Part shown: in pieces, positions 19,948 to 28,845 of the stretch
Numbering within the stretch: position 1 is the stretch's first letter
Layout of the letters: each line of letters opens with the position of its first letter
NCBI RefSeq assembly: GCF_002848265.1
Contig: NZ_CP025422.1
Coordinates: forward strand, 806,001-870,000
Length of the DNA stretch: 64,000 nt
From: Zhihengliuella sp. ISTPL4
Lineage (GTDB): Bacteria > Actinomycetota > Actinomycetes > Actinomycetales > Microbacteriaceae
Direction of reading: 5' to 3'
The notes under the pieces: generated by a model
Seen by the model: only the letters and a program-made list of their open reading frames with translations
What the model was told of the DNA's origin: nothing
Database searches by the model: none
Program-made: the position numbers and the translations under genes

Positions 19948-20350
19948 TCATGTTGGTGATCCGGATGGTCGAGCACCGTCGGCCCTGATCGTCGGTCACG
20001 ACGATCTCGTGGACGGTGATGCTGCGGCCGAGGTGCACGGGGGTGCAGACCCCGGTGACGACGCCCGAGGTGGCCGAGCGGGTGTGCGTGGCGTTGATGT
20101 CGACACCGACCGCCAGGCGTCCGGAGCCGGCGTGCAGGTTGGCCGCCATGGAGCCGAGCGATTCGCCGAGCACCACGTACGCGCCGCCGTGCATGAGGCC
20201 GACGGGCTGGGTGTTGCCCGCCACCGGCATCGTCGCCACGCAGCGATCGACGCCGAACTCCACGAACTCCATGCCCATCTTCTCGGCCAGGGCTCCCATG
20301 CCGCGGGCGGCCGCCCACTCGAGTCCTTCGCTGGTGGCGACCTCGCTCAT
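19922..20350 (-). CDS. PaaI-type hotdog-fold thioesterase
   Basis: A 142-residue single hotdog-domain enzyme that most likely hydrolyses acyl-CoA or aryl-CoA thioesters. The family signature is clear: GNTQPVGLMHGGAYVVLGE, then VGVDINATHTRSATSG and IRITNMIK at the end. The ATG at 20350 has an AGGAGGATGC-type ribosome binding site directly upstream on the minus strand. It is divergent from polA with only 45 bases between starts and convergent with the GNAT gene. Small menaquinone-related thioesterases look similar, so the physiological substrate is open. Confidence 0.88.
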   Translation of the reverse strand: MSEVATSEGLEWAAARGMGALAEKMGMEFVEFGVDRCVATMPVAGNTQPVGLMHGGAYVVLGESLGSMAANLHAGSGRLAVGVDINATHTRSATSGVVTGVCTPVHLGRSITVHEIVVTDDQGRRCSTIRITNMIKDAPAEH

Positions 20351-20383
20351 GCATCCTCCTCTGCGGGTGTCCGTGCTCCTCGT

Positions 20384-20389
20384 TAGGCT
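20384..20389 (+). promoter_or_regulatory. -10 box for polA (leaderless)
   Basis: TAGGCT, 6 bases before the GTG of polA, in the 45-base gap between divergent genes. Confidence 0.6.
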
Positions 20390-20395
20390 GACAGG

Positions 20396-23029
20396 GTGAC
20401 GGACTCCGCAAAGCCTACCCTCATGGTCGTCGACGGCCACTCGCTCGCCTACCGGGCCTTCTTCGCCCTCCCGGTCGACAACTTCACCACCAAGGACAAC
20501 CAGCACACGAATGCCATCTACGGCTTCCTGTCGATGCTGGTGAACCTCATCAAGGCCGAGCAGCCCACGCACCTCGCGATCGCGTTCGACACCTCCCGCC
20601 GCTCGTTCCGCACCGACGAGTATCCGGAGTACAAGGCCACTCGCTCCGAGACGCCGCAGGAGTTCAAGGGCCAGATCCCGCTCCTGCAGGACTGCCTCGC
20701 GGCGATGTCGATCCCGGTGCTGACGCAGGAGGGCATCGAGGCCGACGACATCCTCGCCACCCTCTCGACCCAGGGCGCGGCCCAGGGGTACGACGTGCTC
20801 GTGGTCTCCGGAGACCGCGACACCATCCAGCTCGTCACCGACGACGTCACCCTGCTCTACCCGTCGGTGCAGGGGGTGTCCCAGCTCAAGCGCTACGACC
20901 CGGCGACGGTGCAGGAGCGCTACGGCGTTCGTCCCGAGCAGTATCCCGACATCGCCGCTCTCGTCGGTGAGACGAGCGACAACCTCCCCGGTGTGCCGAA
21001 GGTGGGGGAGAAGACGGCCGTCAAGTGGCTCACGCAGTTCGGTTCCCTCGACGACCTGCTCGAGCGCGCCGGCGAGATCAAGGGCGTGGTGGGCGGCAAT
21101 CTCCGTGACCACATCGAAGACGTCCGCCGCAACCGCAAGCTCAACCGCCTGCTGACCGACGTGGAGCTGCCGGTGGCGCCGGCCGACCTTGCGGTCGCCC
21201 CGATCGATGCCGAAGCCGTTCGCGACATCTTCGCACGCCTGGAATTCCGCACGCTGCTTCCGCGGGTGTTCGAGGCCGTCGGTGCGGGGGAGGTGGCCGA
21301 CGACCCGGCCTCCGCCGTCGAGATGCCCACGCCGTCGGAGGTGTCCGCGGCCGATCTCGCGGCCTGGGCGGTGGCGCAGGACGAGGATGTCGCACTCCGC
21401 GTCGTCGTGCAGTCCGACGCGCCTGTGCGCCTCGGCGTCGCCACCGGCTCCGAGCTGCGCGAGCTCGACTGGTCGGAGGACGCCGCCGCAGCGCTGCGCA
21501 CGTGGCTGGAGTCCGACACGCCGAAGGTGCTGCACGACGCCAAGCCGCAGGTGAAGGCTCTCCTCCGTCAGGGGATCCGTCTCGGCGGACTCGCCTACGA
21601 CACGAGCCTCGCGGGCTGGCTGCTGCGCCCCAGCTTCCCCGACAAGACGCTGTCCGACCTCGTGCAGCGCTACCTGGGGGAGAAGCTCCCGGAGGCCGAC
21701 CCCTCCCAGCTCGTGCCGGAGACCGAGGGCGCCACCCCATCGCAGGAGGCATGGTTCATCCTTCGGGTGGCCGAGGCGCTGCGGAACGATCTGCCCGAGC
21801 CGGTCGACGCCGTGCTCCGCGACATCGAGCTGCCGACGCTCCGCACGCTCGCCGACATGGAGCTTGCGGGCGTCGCCGTCTCGCACGAGGTCCTGTCGAC
21901 GTTCTCGGGCGAACTCGCGACGCGCGCCGATGCGTTGGCGCAGGAGGCGCTCTCGGTCGTCGGTCGCGAGTTCAACCTCGGGTCGCCGAAGCAGCTTCAG
22001 GAGGTCCTGTTCGAGGATCTGCAGCTCCCGAAGACGCGTAAGACGAAGACCGGATACTCGACCGATGCGGCGGTGCTCGCCGACCTGCAGGAGTCGCACC
22101 CGCACCCGTTCCTCAGCCTGCTGCTGCAGCACCGTGAGGCGACAAAGCTGCGGCAGATCATCGAGTCCCTCGACACTGCGATCCGGGATGATCACCGGGT
22201 CCACACGACGTACGTGCAAACCGGTAGCCAGACCGGACGCCTGTCCAGCACCGACCCGAACCTTCAGAACATCCCGGTCCGCACCGAGGAATCGCGGCGC
22301 ATCCGCAGCGCCTTCGAGGTCGGCGAGGGGTACGAGACCCTGCTCACCGCCGACTACTCGCAGATCGAGATGCGGATCATGGCGCACCTCTCGGGTGACG
22401 AGGGACTGATCGAGGCCTTCAACAGCGGCGAAGACCTGCACCGGTTCGTCGGCGCCCGCGTGTTCGGCGTCGATCCCTCCGAGGTCACGCCGGCGATGCG
22501 CACCAAGGTGAAGGCGATGTCGTACGGCCTCGTGTACGGTCTCTCCGCGTTCGGGCTCTCCAAGCAGCTGCGCATCGAGCAGTCCGAGGCCAAGCAGCTC
22601 ATGGTCGAGTACTTCGCGAGGTTCGGCGCGGTCCGCGACTACCTGCGGGCGTCGGTGATGAAGGCCAAGGAGGTCGGCTACACCGAGACGATCTTCGGCC
22701 GTCGGCGGCCGTTCCCCGATCTCGCGAGCCCCAACCGCGTGCTGCGGGAGAACGCCGAGCGCGCGGCGCTCAACGCTCCGATCCAGGGGAGCGCGGCCGA
22801 CATCATGAAGATCGCGCTGTTCCACATCCACGACGACCTCCACGCCGCGAAGCTGGAGTCGCGGGTGCTGCTGCAGATCCACGACGAACTCGTCGTCGAG
22901 ATCGCGGCAGGGGAGTGGGACGCGGTGGAGCAGATCGTCCGCACGCGGATGGGGGATGCCGCCCAGCTCTCCGTGCCGCTCGACGTGCAGGTCGGCCGCG
23001 GCCGGGACTGGAACGAAGCGGCGCACTGA
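20396..23029 (+). CDS. polA: DNA polymerase I
   Basis: An 877-residue repair and Okazaki-processing polymerase. The 5' nuclease domain (about 1-300) has VDGHSLAYRAFFAL and GVEKTAVKWL-like helix-hairpin-helix (VPKVGEKTAVKWL). The polymerase domain has motif A DYSQIEMRIMAHLSGD, motif B KVKAMSYGLVYGLSAFGL and motif C QIHDELVVE. The middle domain lacks the proofreading carboxylates: no DxE is seen, and the second site reads HDAKPQVK instead of ending in Asp, so 3'-5' exonuclease activity is probably absent, as in other actinobacterial PolA. Leaderless -10 box precedes the GTG. Confidence 0.97.
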   Translation: MTDSAKPTLMVVDGHSLAYRAFFALPVDNFTTKDNQHTNAIYGFLSMLVNLIKAEQPTHLAIAFDTSRRSFRTDEYPEYKATRSETPQEFKGQIPLLQDCLAAMSIPVLTQEGIEADDILATLSTQGAAQGYDVLVVSGDRDTIQLVTDDVTLLYPSVQGVSQLKRYDPATVQERYGVRPEQYPDIAALVGETSDNLPGVPKVGEKTAVKWLTQFGSLDDLLERAGEIKGVVGGNLRDHIEDVRRNRKLNRLLTDVELPVAPADLAVAPIDAEAVRDIFARLEFRTLLPRVFEAVGAGEVADDPASAVEMPTPSEVSAADLAAWAVAQDEDVALRVVVQSDAPVRLGVATGSELRELDWSEDAAAALRTWLESDTPKVLHDAKPQVKALLRQGIRLGGLAYDTSLAGWLLRPSFPDKTLSDLVQRYLGEKLPEADPSQLVPETEGATPSQEAWFILRVAEALRNDLPEPVDAVLRDIELPTLRTLADMELAGVAVSHEVLSTFSGELATRADALAQEALSVVGREFNLGSPKQLQEVLFEDLQLPKTRKTKTGYSTDAAVLADLQESHPHPFLSLLLQHREATKLRQIIESLDTAIRDDHRVHTTYVQTGSQTGRLSSTDPNLQNIPVRTEESRRIRSAFEVGEGYETLLTADYSQIEMRIMAHLSGDEGLIEAFNSGEDLHRFVGARVFGVDPSEVTPAMRTKVKAMSYGLVYGLSAFGLSKQLRIEQSEAKQLMVEYFARFGAVRDYLRASVMKAKEVGYTETIFGRRRPFPDLASPNRVLRENAERAALNAPIQGSAADIMKIALFHIHDDLHAAKLESRVLLQIHDELVVEIAAGEWDAVEQIVRTRMGDAAQLSVPLDVQVGRGRDWNEAAH

Positions 23030-23055
23030 TCCCGATGCTCGGAGGGGGCGGGGAT

Positions 23056-23061
23056 TAGGCT
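23056..23061 (+). promoter_or_regulatory. -10 box for the DUF885 gene (leaderless)
   Basis: TAGGCT, 7 bases before the ATG at 23069, in the short gap after polA. Confidence 0.6.
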
Positions 23062-23068
23062 GGAGGGT

Positions 23069-24745
23069 ATGACTTCCGCACCCCGCACCCCCTCCGCCAT
23101 CGACAAGGTCGCCGATGAATGGGTCGACACGATCGCTGTCCTGGCGCCGACTCTCGGCACCTACATCGGCCGCTCGGAGGTCAACGACCGGTTCGGCGAT
23201 CTGAGCCCGGAAGGTCATGAGGAGATCGCGGCGGCGACGCGGGCGACGCTCGATAAGCTCTCCGCACTGGAGCCCGTCGATGCGATCGACGAGGTGACCA
23301 AGACCGACCTCAGTGCGGAGCTGCGCCTCGACCTCGAACTGCACGAGGCGAAGTGGCACCTGCGCGATCTGAACGTCATCGCATCCGCCGCGCAGGACGT
23401 CCGCTCCGCCTTCGACCTGATGCCGACAGCGACCGTCGAGGACTGGGAGGTCATCTGCACCCGGCTCTCCGCGGTTCCGGCGGCGCTGCGCGGGTACGTC
23501 GAGACGCTGCGCCTGGGCATCGCCGAGGGCGTCACTCCCGCGCGTCGTCAGGTCGCCGAGGTCGCGACGCAGATCGACCGCTACATCGCCGACGACGGCT
23601 TCTTCGCGGCGTTCGTCGCCCACGCCGACCCGCAGGAGGGCCAGCTTCCCGCATCGCTCGCCCGCACGCTCGCCGACAATTCCGCGGCTGCCCGGGTCGC
23701 CTACGGCGAGCTGCGGCGCTTCCTGGCGGAGGAGCTCGCACCGGAGGCAGGCGAGACGGATGCCGTGGGGCGCGAGCTCTACGCCCTCAACTCCCGCCGG
23801 TTCCTCGGGGCGACCATCGATCTCGACGAGACCTACGAGTGGGGTCGCGAGGAACTCGCCCGCATGGTGGCCGAGCAGACGGCGATCGCGAACGAGATCC
23901 TCCCCGGCTCCTCCGTCGAAGAGGCTGTCGCGCATCTGGAATCCGACCCTGCCCGCAAGCTCGTCGGCACCGAGGCGCTCCAGCGGTGGATGCAGGAGAC
24001 CAGCGATCGCGCGGTCGCCGAGCTCGGCGCCTCGCACTTCGACATCCCGGAGGCCATCCGTACCCTGGAGTGCATGATCGCGCCGACACAGGAGGGCGGG
24101 ATCTACTACACCGGTCCCACCGACGACTTCTCGCGCCCCGGTCGCATGTGGTGGTCGGTCCCCGAGGGCGTCACCGAGTTCGACACGTGGCGCGAGCTCA
24201 CCACCGTGTACCACGAGGGTGTGCCGGGGCATCACCTGCAGATCGCCCAGGCCGTCTACAACCGCGCCGAGCTCAACTCCTGGCGGCGACTGCTCGCCGG
24301 CACGTCGGGGCATGCGGAGGGCTGGGCGCTGTATGCGGAGCGACTGATGGAGCAGCTCGGTTACCTCGATGACCCGGCGGATCGCCTGGGCATGCTGGAT
24401 GGGCAGCGGATGCGGGCGGCGCGCGTGGTCCTCGACATCGGCGTGCACCTCGGCAAGCCCCGACTCGAGGGCCAGGGCGTCTGGGATGCCAAGTACGCGC
24501 TCGACTTCCTCCGCCGTAATGTGAACATGTCGGACCAGTTCGTGCAGTTCGAGGTCAACCGGTACCTCGGCTGGCCGGGTCAGGCTCCGTCGTACAAGGT
24601 CGGTCAGCGCATCTGGGAGCAGGTCCGCGACGCCGTCAAGCAGGCGGAGGGCGACGCGTTCAGCTTCAAGGGCTTCCACAAGCGCGCCCTCGATCTCGGC
24701 GGCGTCGGACTCGACACGCTGCGAAGCGCGCTGCTCCCTCGGTGA
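23069..24745 (+). CDS. DUF885 family protein, putative metallopeptidase
   Basis: A 558-residue protein of the DUF885 family. The HExxH-like zinc motif is present as YHEGVPGHHLQIAQA in the C-terminal half, followed by GHAEGWALYAERLMEQLG, where the third ligand Glu is expected. This resembles M32/M3-like peptidases, but no substrate is proven for the family. No signal peptide, so cytosolic. It follows polA by 39 bases with its own -10 box. Length and motifs look intact. Confidence 0.85.
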   Translation: MTSAPRTPSAIDKVADEWVDTIAVLAPTLGTYIGRSEVNDRFGDLSPEGHEEIAAATRATLDKLSALEPVDAIDEVTKTDLSAELRLDLELHEAKWHLRDLNVIASAAQDVRSAFDLMPTATVEDWEVICTRLSAVPAALRGYVETLRLGIAEGVTPARRQVAEVATQIDRYIADDGFFAAFVAHADPQEGQLPASLARTLADNSAAARVAYGELRRFLAEELAPEAGETDAVGRELYALNSRRFLGATIDLDETYEWGREELARMVAEQTAIANEILPGSSVEEAVAHLESDPARKLVGTEALQRWMQETSDRAVAELGASHFDIPEAIRTLECMIAPTQEGGIYYTGPTDDFSRPGRMWWSVPEGVTEFDTWRELTTVYHEGVPGHHLQIAQAVYNRAELNSWRRLLAGTSGHAEGWALYAERLMEQLGYLDDPADRLGMLDGQRMRAARVVLDIGVHLGKPRLEGQGVWDAKYALDFLRRNVNMSDQFVQFEVNRYLGWPGQAPSYKVGQRIWEQVRDAVKQAEGDAFSFKGFHKRALDLGGVGLDTLRSALLPR

Positions 24746-24800
24746 CGGGAATGCCGGCCCGAGGCCCGGTGTTCCATTCACCTGAATAGGAAGGTGTGAC

Positions 24801-25835
24801 ATGGACATCGAGTTCGGGCTGGACACGTTCGGCGACATCACCCGGGATCAGGACGGCGAGCTGCTCAGCGGCGCGCAGACCATCCGGAACGTCGTCGCCC
24901 AGGCGGAGCTGGCCGACACGGTCGGCGTGGACTTCTTCGGCGTGGGGGAGCACCACCGACGCGAGTTCGCGGTCTCGTCCCCGGAGATGGTGCTCGCGGC
25001 CATCGCCGCCCGGACCGAGCGGATCCGGCTGGGAACCGCGGTGACGGTGCTGTCCTCGGACGACCCGGTGCGCGTGTTCGAGCGCTTCTCGACTCTCGAC
25101 GCCCTGTCCGGGGGTCGGGCGGAGGTCGTCCTCGGGCGCGGTTCGTTCATCGAGTCCTTCCCGCTCTTCGGCTACGACCTGCGCGACTACGACCGGCTCT
25201 TCGAAGAGAAGCTCGAGCTGTTCGTCGAGCTCCTCAAGGAGGAGCCCGTGACATGGTCCGGAACGTTGCGGCCGTCTCTCGACAATGCGGATGTCTTCCC
25301 GAAGACCGAGAAGGGTCTGCGCACGTGGGTCGGCGTCGGCGGCAGCCCGGAGTCGGTCGTGCGTGTCGCGCGTCACGGTCTCGGACTGATGCTCGCGATC
25401 ATCGGCGGTCCGGCCGGGCGGTTCAAGCCTTTCGTCGACCTGTACCACCGCTCGGTCGCCTCCTTCGACACCACCGCGCACCCGGTCGCCGTCCATTCGC
25501 CCGGCCACATCGCGCCCACCGACGCCGAGGCATGGGACGAGGCCTACCCCGGCTTCGAGGCGATGAACAACACCATCGGTCGCGAGCGCGGGTGGCCACC
25601 CTACAGCCGCGCGCGTTTCCAGAACGACATCGGTCCCGAGGGCTCCCTCTATGCCGGCTCACCGGAGCGTGTCGCCGCGAAGATCGCCGACACGATCACG
25701 ACCCTCGGGCTCGGCCGCTTCGATCTCAAGTACGCGACGGGAACCCTCTCGCACGAGTCGATGATGCGCAGCATCGAGCTGTACGGCACCGAGGTGATCC
25801 CTCGGGTGCGGAAGCTCCTCGCCGACCGCGACTGA
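24801..25835 (+). CDS. LLM class flavin-dependent oxidoreductase
   Basis: A 344-residue luciferase-like monooxygenase of the TIM-barrel type, expected to use FMN or F420. Typical parts are FFGVGEHHRREFAVSSPE, RIRLGTAVTVLSSDDPVRVFE, LSGGRAEVVLGRGSF and WVGVGGSPESVVRVARHGLG. Close relatives are annotated as alkanal monooxygenase-like or YhbW-type proteins with no known substrate. A ribosome binding site (AGGAAGG) precedes the ATG. Possibly co-transcribed with the MFS gene 51 bases on, though that gene has its own -10 box. Confidence 0.87.
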   Translation: MDIEFGLDTFGDITRDQDGELLSGAQTIRNVVAQAELADTVGVDFFGVGEHHRREFAVSSPEMVLAAIAARTERIRLGTAVTVLSSDDPVRVFERFSTLDALSGGRAEVVLGRGSFIESFPLFGYDLRDYDRLFEEKLELFVELLKEEPVTWSGTLRPSLDNADVFPKTEKGLRTWVGVGGSPESVVRVARHGLGLMLAIIGGPAGRFKPFVDLYHRSVASFDTTAHPVAVHSPGHIAPTDAEAWDEAYPGFEAMNNTIGRERGWPPYSRARFQNDIGPEGSLYAGSPERVAAKIADTITTLGLGRFDLKYATGTLSHESMMRSIELYGTEVIPRVRKLLADRD

Positions 25836-25873
25836 CCGGGCGTCATCTCGCGGCTCGGCGGGACGGGCGGCCC

Positions 25874-25879
25874 TACGAT
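25874..25879 (+). promoter_or_regulatory. -10 box for the MFS gene (leaderless)
   Basis: TACGAT, 7 bases before the ATG at 25887. It overlaps the alternative ATG at 25878, which argues that 25887 is the real start. Confidence 0.5.
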
Positions 25880-25886
25880 GAGAATC

Positions 25887-27239
25887 ATGGCCGATACCGC
25901 CCTGCCGAGCCGCACCTCGCTCGCCGAGCGCCTCGACGTCCTCCCGTTCACCCGCAGGCACCTGCGCCTGCTCACGGGCTCCGGCGTCGGCTGGGCGCTC
26001 GACGCGATGGACGTCGGACTCATCTCCTTCATCATCGCGGCGCTCTCACAGCAGTGGGATCTCACGAAGGGGGAGGCCGGCTGGATCGCCTCGCTCGGCT
26101 TCGTCGGAATGGCGGTCGGCGCGACCCTCGGCGGTCTTCTCGCTGACCGCTTCGGCCGCCGGCAGGTGTTCGCCCTCACTCTGCTCATCTACGGTGTAGC
26201 CACCGGAGCGAGTGCGCTGGTCGGGGGAGTGGCGGCCCTGCTCGTGTTGCGGTTCTTGGTCGGCCTCGGGCTCGGCGCGGAGCTGCCGGTCGCCTCGACG
26301 TACGTGAGCGAATTCGCTCCGGCGCGCATCCGCGGACGGCTGATCGTCATCCTGGAAGCATTCTGGGCCGTCGGCTGGACCGCCTCCGCGCTCATCGGGT
26401 TCTTCGTCATCCCCGCGTCCGAGGCGGGCTGGCGATGGGCCTTCGCGCTCGGCGCGATCCCCGCGGTCTACGCCCTCGTCGTGCGGTGGGGTCTGCCCGA
26501 GTCGCCGCGCTGGCTGGCGTCCCGCGGACGTATCGCGGAAGCGGATCGCATCGTGGCGGCCTTCGAGGCCGATGCAGGAGTCGAGTACACCCCGCCCATC
26601 CGGAAGGAGCCGGCGTCGCGGGCGATCGCGATGACGGCACGGGTCCGGCTCGCGACCCTCTGGAACGCGGAGTTCCGCGTACGGACGGCGTGTCTGTGGC
26701 TCGTGTGGCTGGCCGTGAACTTCGCGTACTACGGGGCCTTCATCTGGATCCCCAGCATCCTCGTCGATGCCGGATTCGACCTCGTCCGCTCGTTCGGCTT
26801 CACTCTCATCATCACGCTCGCTCAGCTCCCGGGCTATGCCGTGGCGGCCTGGCTCATCGAGGTGTGGGGCCGCCGCGTCACGCTGTCGGTCTTCCTGCTC
26901 GGGGCGACCGCGTCGGCCGTCGTCTTCGGCACCGCGACGACCGTGCCCATGATCATCGGCGCCGGCATGGCGCTTTCGTTCTTCACCCTCGGCGCGTGGG
27001 GTGCGCTGTACGCGGTGACGCCCGAGATCTACCCGACCTCACTGCGCGGCACCGGGGCGGGCTGGGCCGCCGGGGTGGGGCGCATCGCCTCCATCGTGGC
27101 GCCCCTCACCGTCCCGCTCCTCCTCGGTGCCGGCGGTGCGCCGCTGCTGTTCGTCGTGTTCGCGGCGTGCTTCCTCGTCGCCGCTGCGGGAGCCTGGGGT
27201 CTCGTGGACCGGAGCGGAGCGGCGCTGGACGACCGGTGA
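25887..27239 (+). CDS. MFS transporter (aromatic acid/niacin porter-like)
   Basis: About 450 residues with 12 predicted membrane helices. The MFS loop GGLLADRFGRRQVF lies between helices 2 and 3, and the sugar-porter-like motif AELPVASTYVSEFAPARIRGR between 4 and 5 (in part ELPVASTYVSEFAPARIRG). The start GSGVGWALDAMDVGLISFI has the Asp-rich first helix of aromatic acid:H+ symporters and niacin porters. The transported compound cannot be fixed. ATG 25887 is chosen over 25878 because the latter overlaps the -10 box. The C-terminal helix ends in a short polar tail. Confidence 0.87.
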   Translation: MADTALPSRTSLAERLDVLPFTRRHLRLLTGSGVGWALDAMDVGLISFIIAALSQQWDLTKGEAGWIASLGFVGMAVGATLGGLLADRFGRRQVFALTLLIYGVATGASALVGGVAALLVLRFLVGLGLGAELPVASTYVSEFAPARIRGRLIVILEAFWAVGWTASALIGFFVIPASEAGWRWAFALGAIPAVYALVVRWGLPESPRWLASRGRIAEADRIVAAFEADAGVEYTPPIRKEPASRAIAMTARVRLATLWNAEFRVRTACLWLVWLAVNFAYYGAFIWIPSILVDAGFDLVRSFGFTLIITLAQLPGYAVAAWLIEVWGRRVTLSVFLLGATASAVVFGTATTVPMIIGAGMALSFFTLGAWGALYAVTPEIYPTSLRGTGAGWAAGVGRIASIVAPLTVPLLLGAGGAPLLFVVFAACFLVAAAGAWGLVDRSGAALDDR

Positions 27240-27255
27240 CGTCCGCGACCGGGAA

Positions 27256-27261
27256 TAGGCT
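27256..27261 (+). promoter_or_regulatory. -10 box for the SGNH gene at 27268 (leaderless)
   Basis: TAGGCT, 6 bases before the GTG at 27268. Confidence 0.6.
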
Positions 27262-27267
27262 GGGCGC

Positions 27268-28023
27268 GTGGCTGATGTACGTTTCGTCGCGATAGGCGAC
27301 TCCTTCACCGAAGGCGTGGGCGATGTGCTCCCCGATGGGCGCGAGCGCGGCTGGGCCGACATCGCCGCGCAGGGATGGGCGGATGCCGCTGGGCACCCCA
27401 TCCAGTACGCGAATCTGGCGATCCGGGGGAAGCTGGCCTGGCCGATCGTCGAGGAGCAGCTCGAGCCCGCGCTGGCCCTGCGTCCCACGCACCTGTCGTT
27501 CAACGGTGGCGGCAACGACATGCTGCGGCCACGGACCGACGTGGAGCACATCGCCGATGCGTTCAGCCGCGTGCTGCGACGGTGTGATGAGGAGGGCGTG
27601 ACGATGATCCTGCTCTCTGGCGCCAACCCGAGCGGTCAGCTTCCGATGGGGTCGCTTGTGCAGCGCCGCGGCGATCTGCTCTCCGAGGCGGTCCTGCGGC
27701 GGATCGAGGACCGGCCCGACGTCATCCGCGCCCTCAACTGGCCGGACACGGAGCTCTCGAAGCCCGCGTACTGGTCGGAGGACCGGCTTCATATGAACGC
27801 GGCCGGACACCATCGTGTCGCGGCGCGTGTGCTGCATGGACTCGGCTTCGAGCCGCCGGCAGCCTGGTGGGCGCCGCTCGATCGCTGGACCGCCGGCCCC
27901 GGGGGTCTGGCCTACTACCGGGAGTTCGTCGGGCCCTGGGTGCGTCGACGCGTGACGAGGACCTCGTCCGGAGACGGCCGCGCAGCGAAGTACCCGACCT
28001 GGGTCGAGCGGACTCCGGCGTGA
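27268..28023 (+). CDS. SGNH/GDSL hydrolase family protein
   Basis: A 251-residue esterase-fold protein. Block I is FVAIGDSFTEGVGD (nucleophile Ser), block II Gly in LAIRGKL, block III NGGGNDM and block V DRLHMNAAGHH with Asp and His. No signal peptide, so cytosolic. A second protein of the same subfamily is encoded at 58780 (IGDSFTEGIGD, YANLAVRGKL, CAGGNDV, DRLHYNALGHH). The substrate is unknown. The C-terminal part (WWAPLDRW onwards) is typical of this actinobacterial subgroup. Leaderless GTG start. Confidence 0.87.
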   Translation: MADVRFVAIGDSFTEGVGDVLPDGRERGWADIAAQGWADAAGHPIQYANLAIRGKLAWPIVEEQLEPALALRPTHLSFNGGGNDMLRPRTDVEHIADAFSRVLRRCDEEGVTMILLSGANPSGQLPMGSLVQRRGDLLSEAVLRRIEDRPDVIRALNWPDTELSKPAYWSEDRLHMNAAGHHRVAARVLHGLGFEPPAAWWAPLDRWTAGPGGLAYYREFVGPWVRRRVTRTSSGDGRAAKYPTWVERTPA

Positions 28024-28042
28024 GCGTCGTCATGCGCCGCAC

Positions 28043-28789
28043 ATGAGCGACATCGAACTCGTCCGTCTGCCCGCCGGGTCGGTCACGCTGCACGACGCCC
28101 GGCGCGGCACCCGCCGGACCGTCGAGCTCGAGCCGTTCTCGCTTGCCGCCTTCCCGGTCACGGAGGAACAGATCACCGAGGTCCTGGGCGCACCGACGCG
28201 GCATCCTCGTCGTCCGATCGCGGACGTGAGCTGGCTCCGCGCCGTCCACTTCTGCAACGCCGCCTCGGAGTGGGAGGGCCTCGACCCGGTCTACCACTTC
28301 GAGGGTGAGGACGTGGCCTGGGACACCACGGCCGACGGCTACCGCCTGCCGACCGAGGCGGAGTGGGAGTACGCGTGCCGCGCCGGTTCCACCGGTCCTC
28401 ATTACGCCCCGCTGGCCGAGGCCGCCTGGACAACCGCCGACGGGGTCCGGACGCCGCAGGACGTTGGTGGGAAGCTCCCGAACCTGCACGGACTCTTCGA
28501 CATGCTCGGCAACGTATGGGAATGGTGCTGGGATCTCCTCGACCCGGCGCGTTACGACGACTACCGGGTCTTCCGCGGTGGCGGGTTCGCCGACGACGCC
28601 TGGAGCGTCCGCGCCTCGGTCCGCCGTGGGGGAGGGCCGCGCATGCACCACGAGGACGTCGGCTTCCGCGTCGCCCGGGGCGCCTTCGACACCGAGGAGG
28701 AGGCGCAGGGCTGGTCGGCGGCGGCAGACCGGGACCGCGCCTTCGTCGACGGAGGGCTGCCGTCGGGATGGACTCCGCGCCGGCGTTAG
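28043..28789 (+). CDS. FGE/SUMF1-fold protein without catalytic cysteines
   Basis: A 248-residue protein of the formylglycine-generating-enzyme fold: FPVTEEQ, DVSWLRAVHFCNAASEWEGL, GYRLPTEAEWEYACRAGS, GNVWEWCWD, RVFRGGGF and DVGFRVARG. True FGE has two cysteines between RGGS and the closing GFR; here the stretch reads GGGFADDAWSVRASVRRG with none, so cysteine oxidation to formylglycine is unlikely. No sulfatase is nearby. EgtB proteins share this fold but have an added DinB domain that is missing here. It begins 19 bases after the SGNH gene and may be co-transcribed with it. Role unknown. Confidence 0.82.
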   Translation: MSDIELVRLPAGSVTLHDARRGTRRTVELEPFSLAAFPVTEEQITEVLGAPTRHPRRPIADVSWLRAVHFCNAASEWEGLDPVYHFEGEDVAWDTTADGYRLPTEAEWEYACRAGSTGPHYAPLAEAAWTTADGVRTPQDVGGKLPNLHGLFDMLGNVWEWCWDLLDPARYDDYRVFRGGGFADDAWSVRASVRRGGGPRMHHEDVGFRVARGAFDTEEEAQGWSAAADRDRAFVDGGLPSGWTPRRR

Positions 28790-28833
28790 TGCAGGCCGCT
28801 TCCGGCGGTTTGGCCGCGGTCTGCGCCGGGTGC

Positions 28834-28839
28834 GAGACT
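28834..28839 (+). promoter_or_regulatory. Weak -10 box for the arginase-like gene
   Basis: GAGACT, 6 bases before the ATG at 28846. It lacks the usual leading T but has the leaderless spacing. Confidence 0.3.
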
Positions 28840-28845
28840 GAGCGG

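Noticed and set aside
28363..28845. Upstream extension of the arginase-like gene
   Set aside because: It lies inside the FGE-fold gene in another frame and reads as Arg-rich noise; ATG at 28846 starts the recognisable protein.
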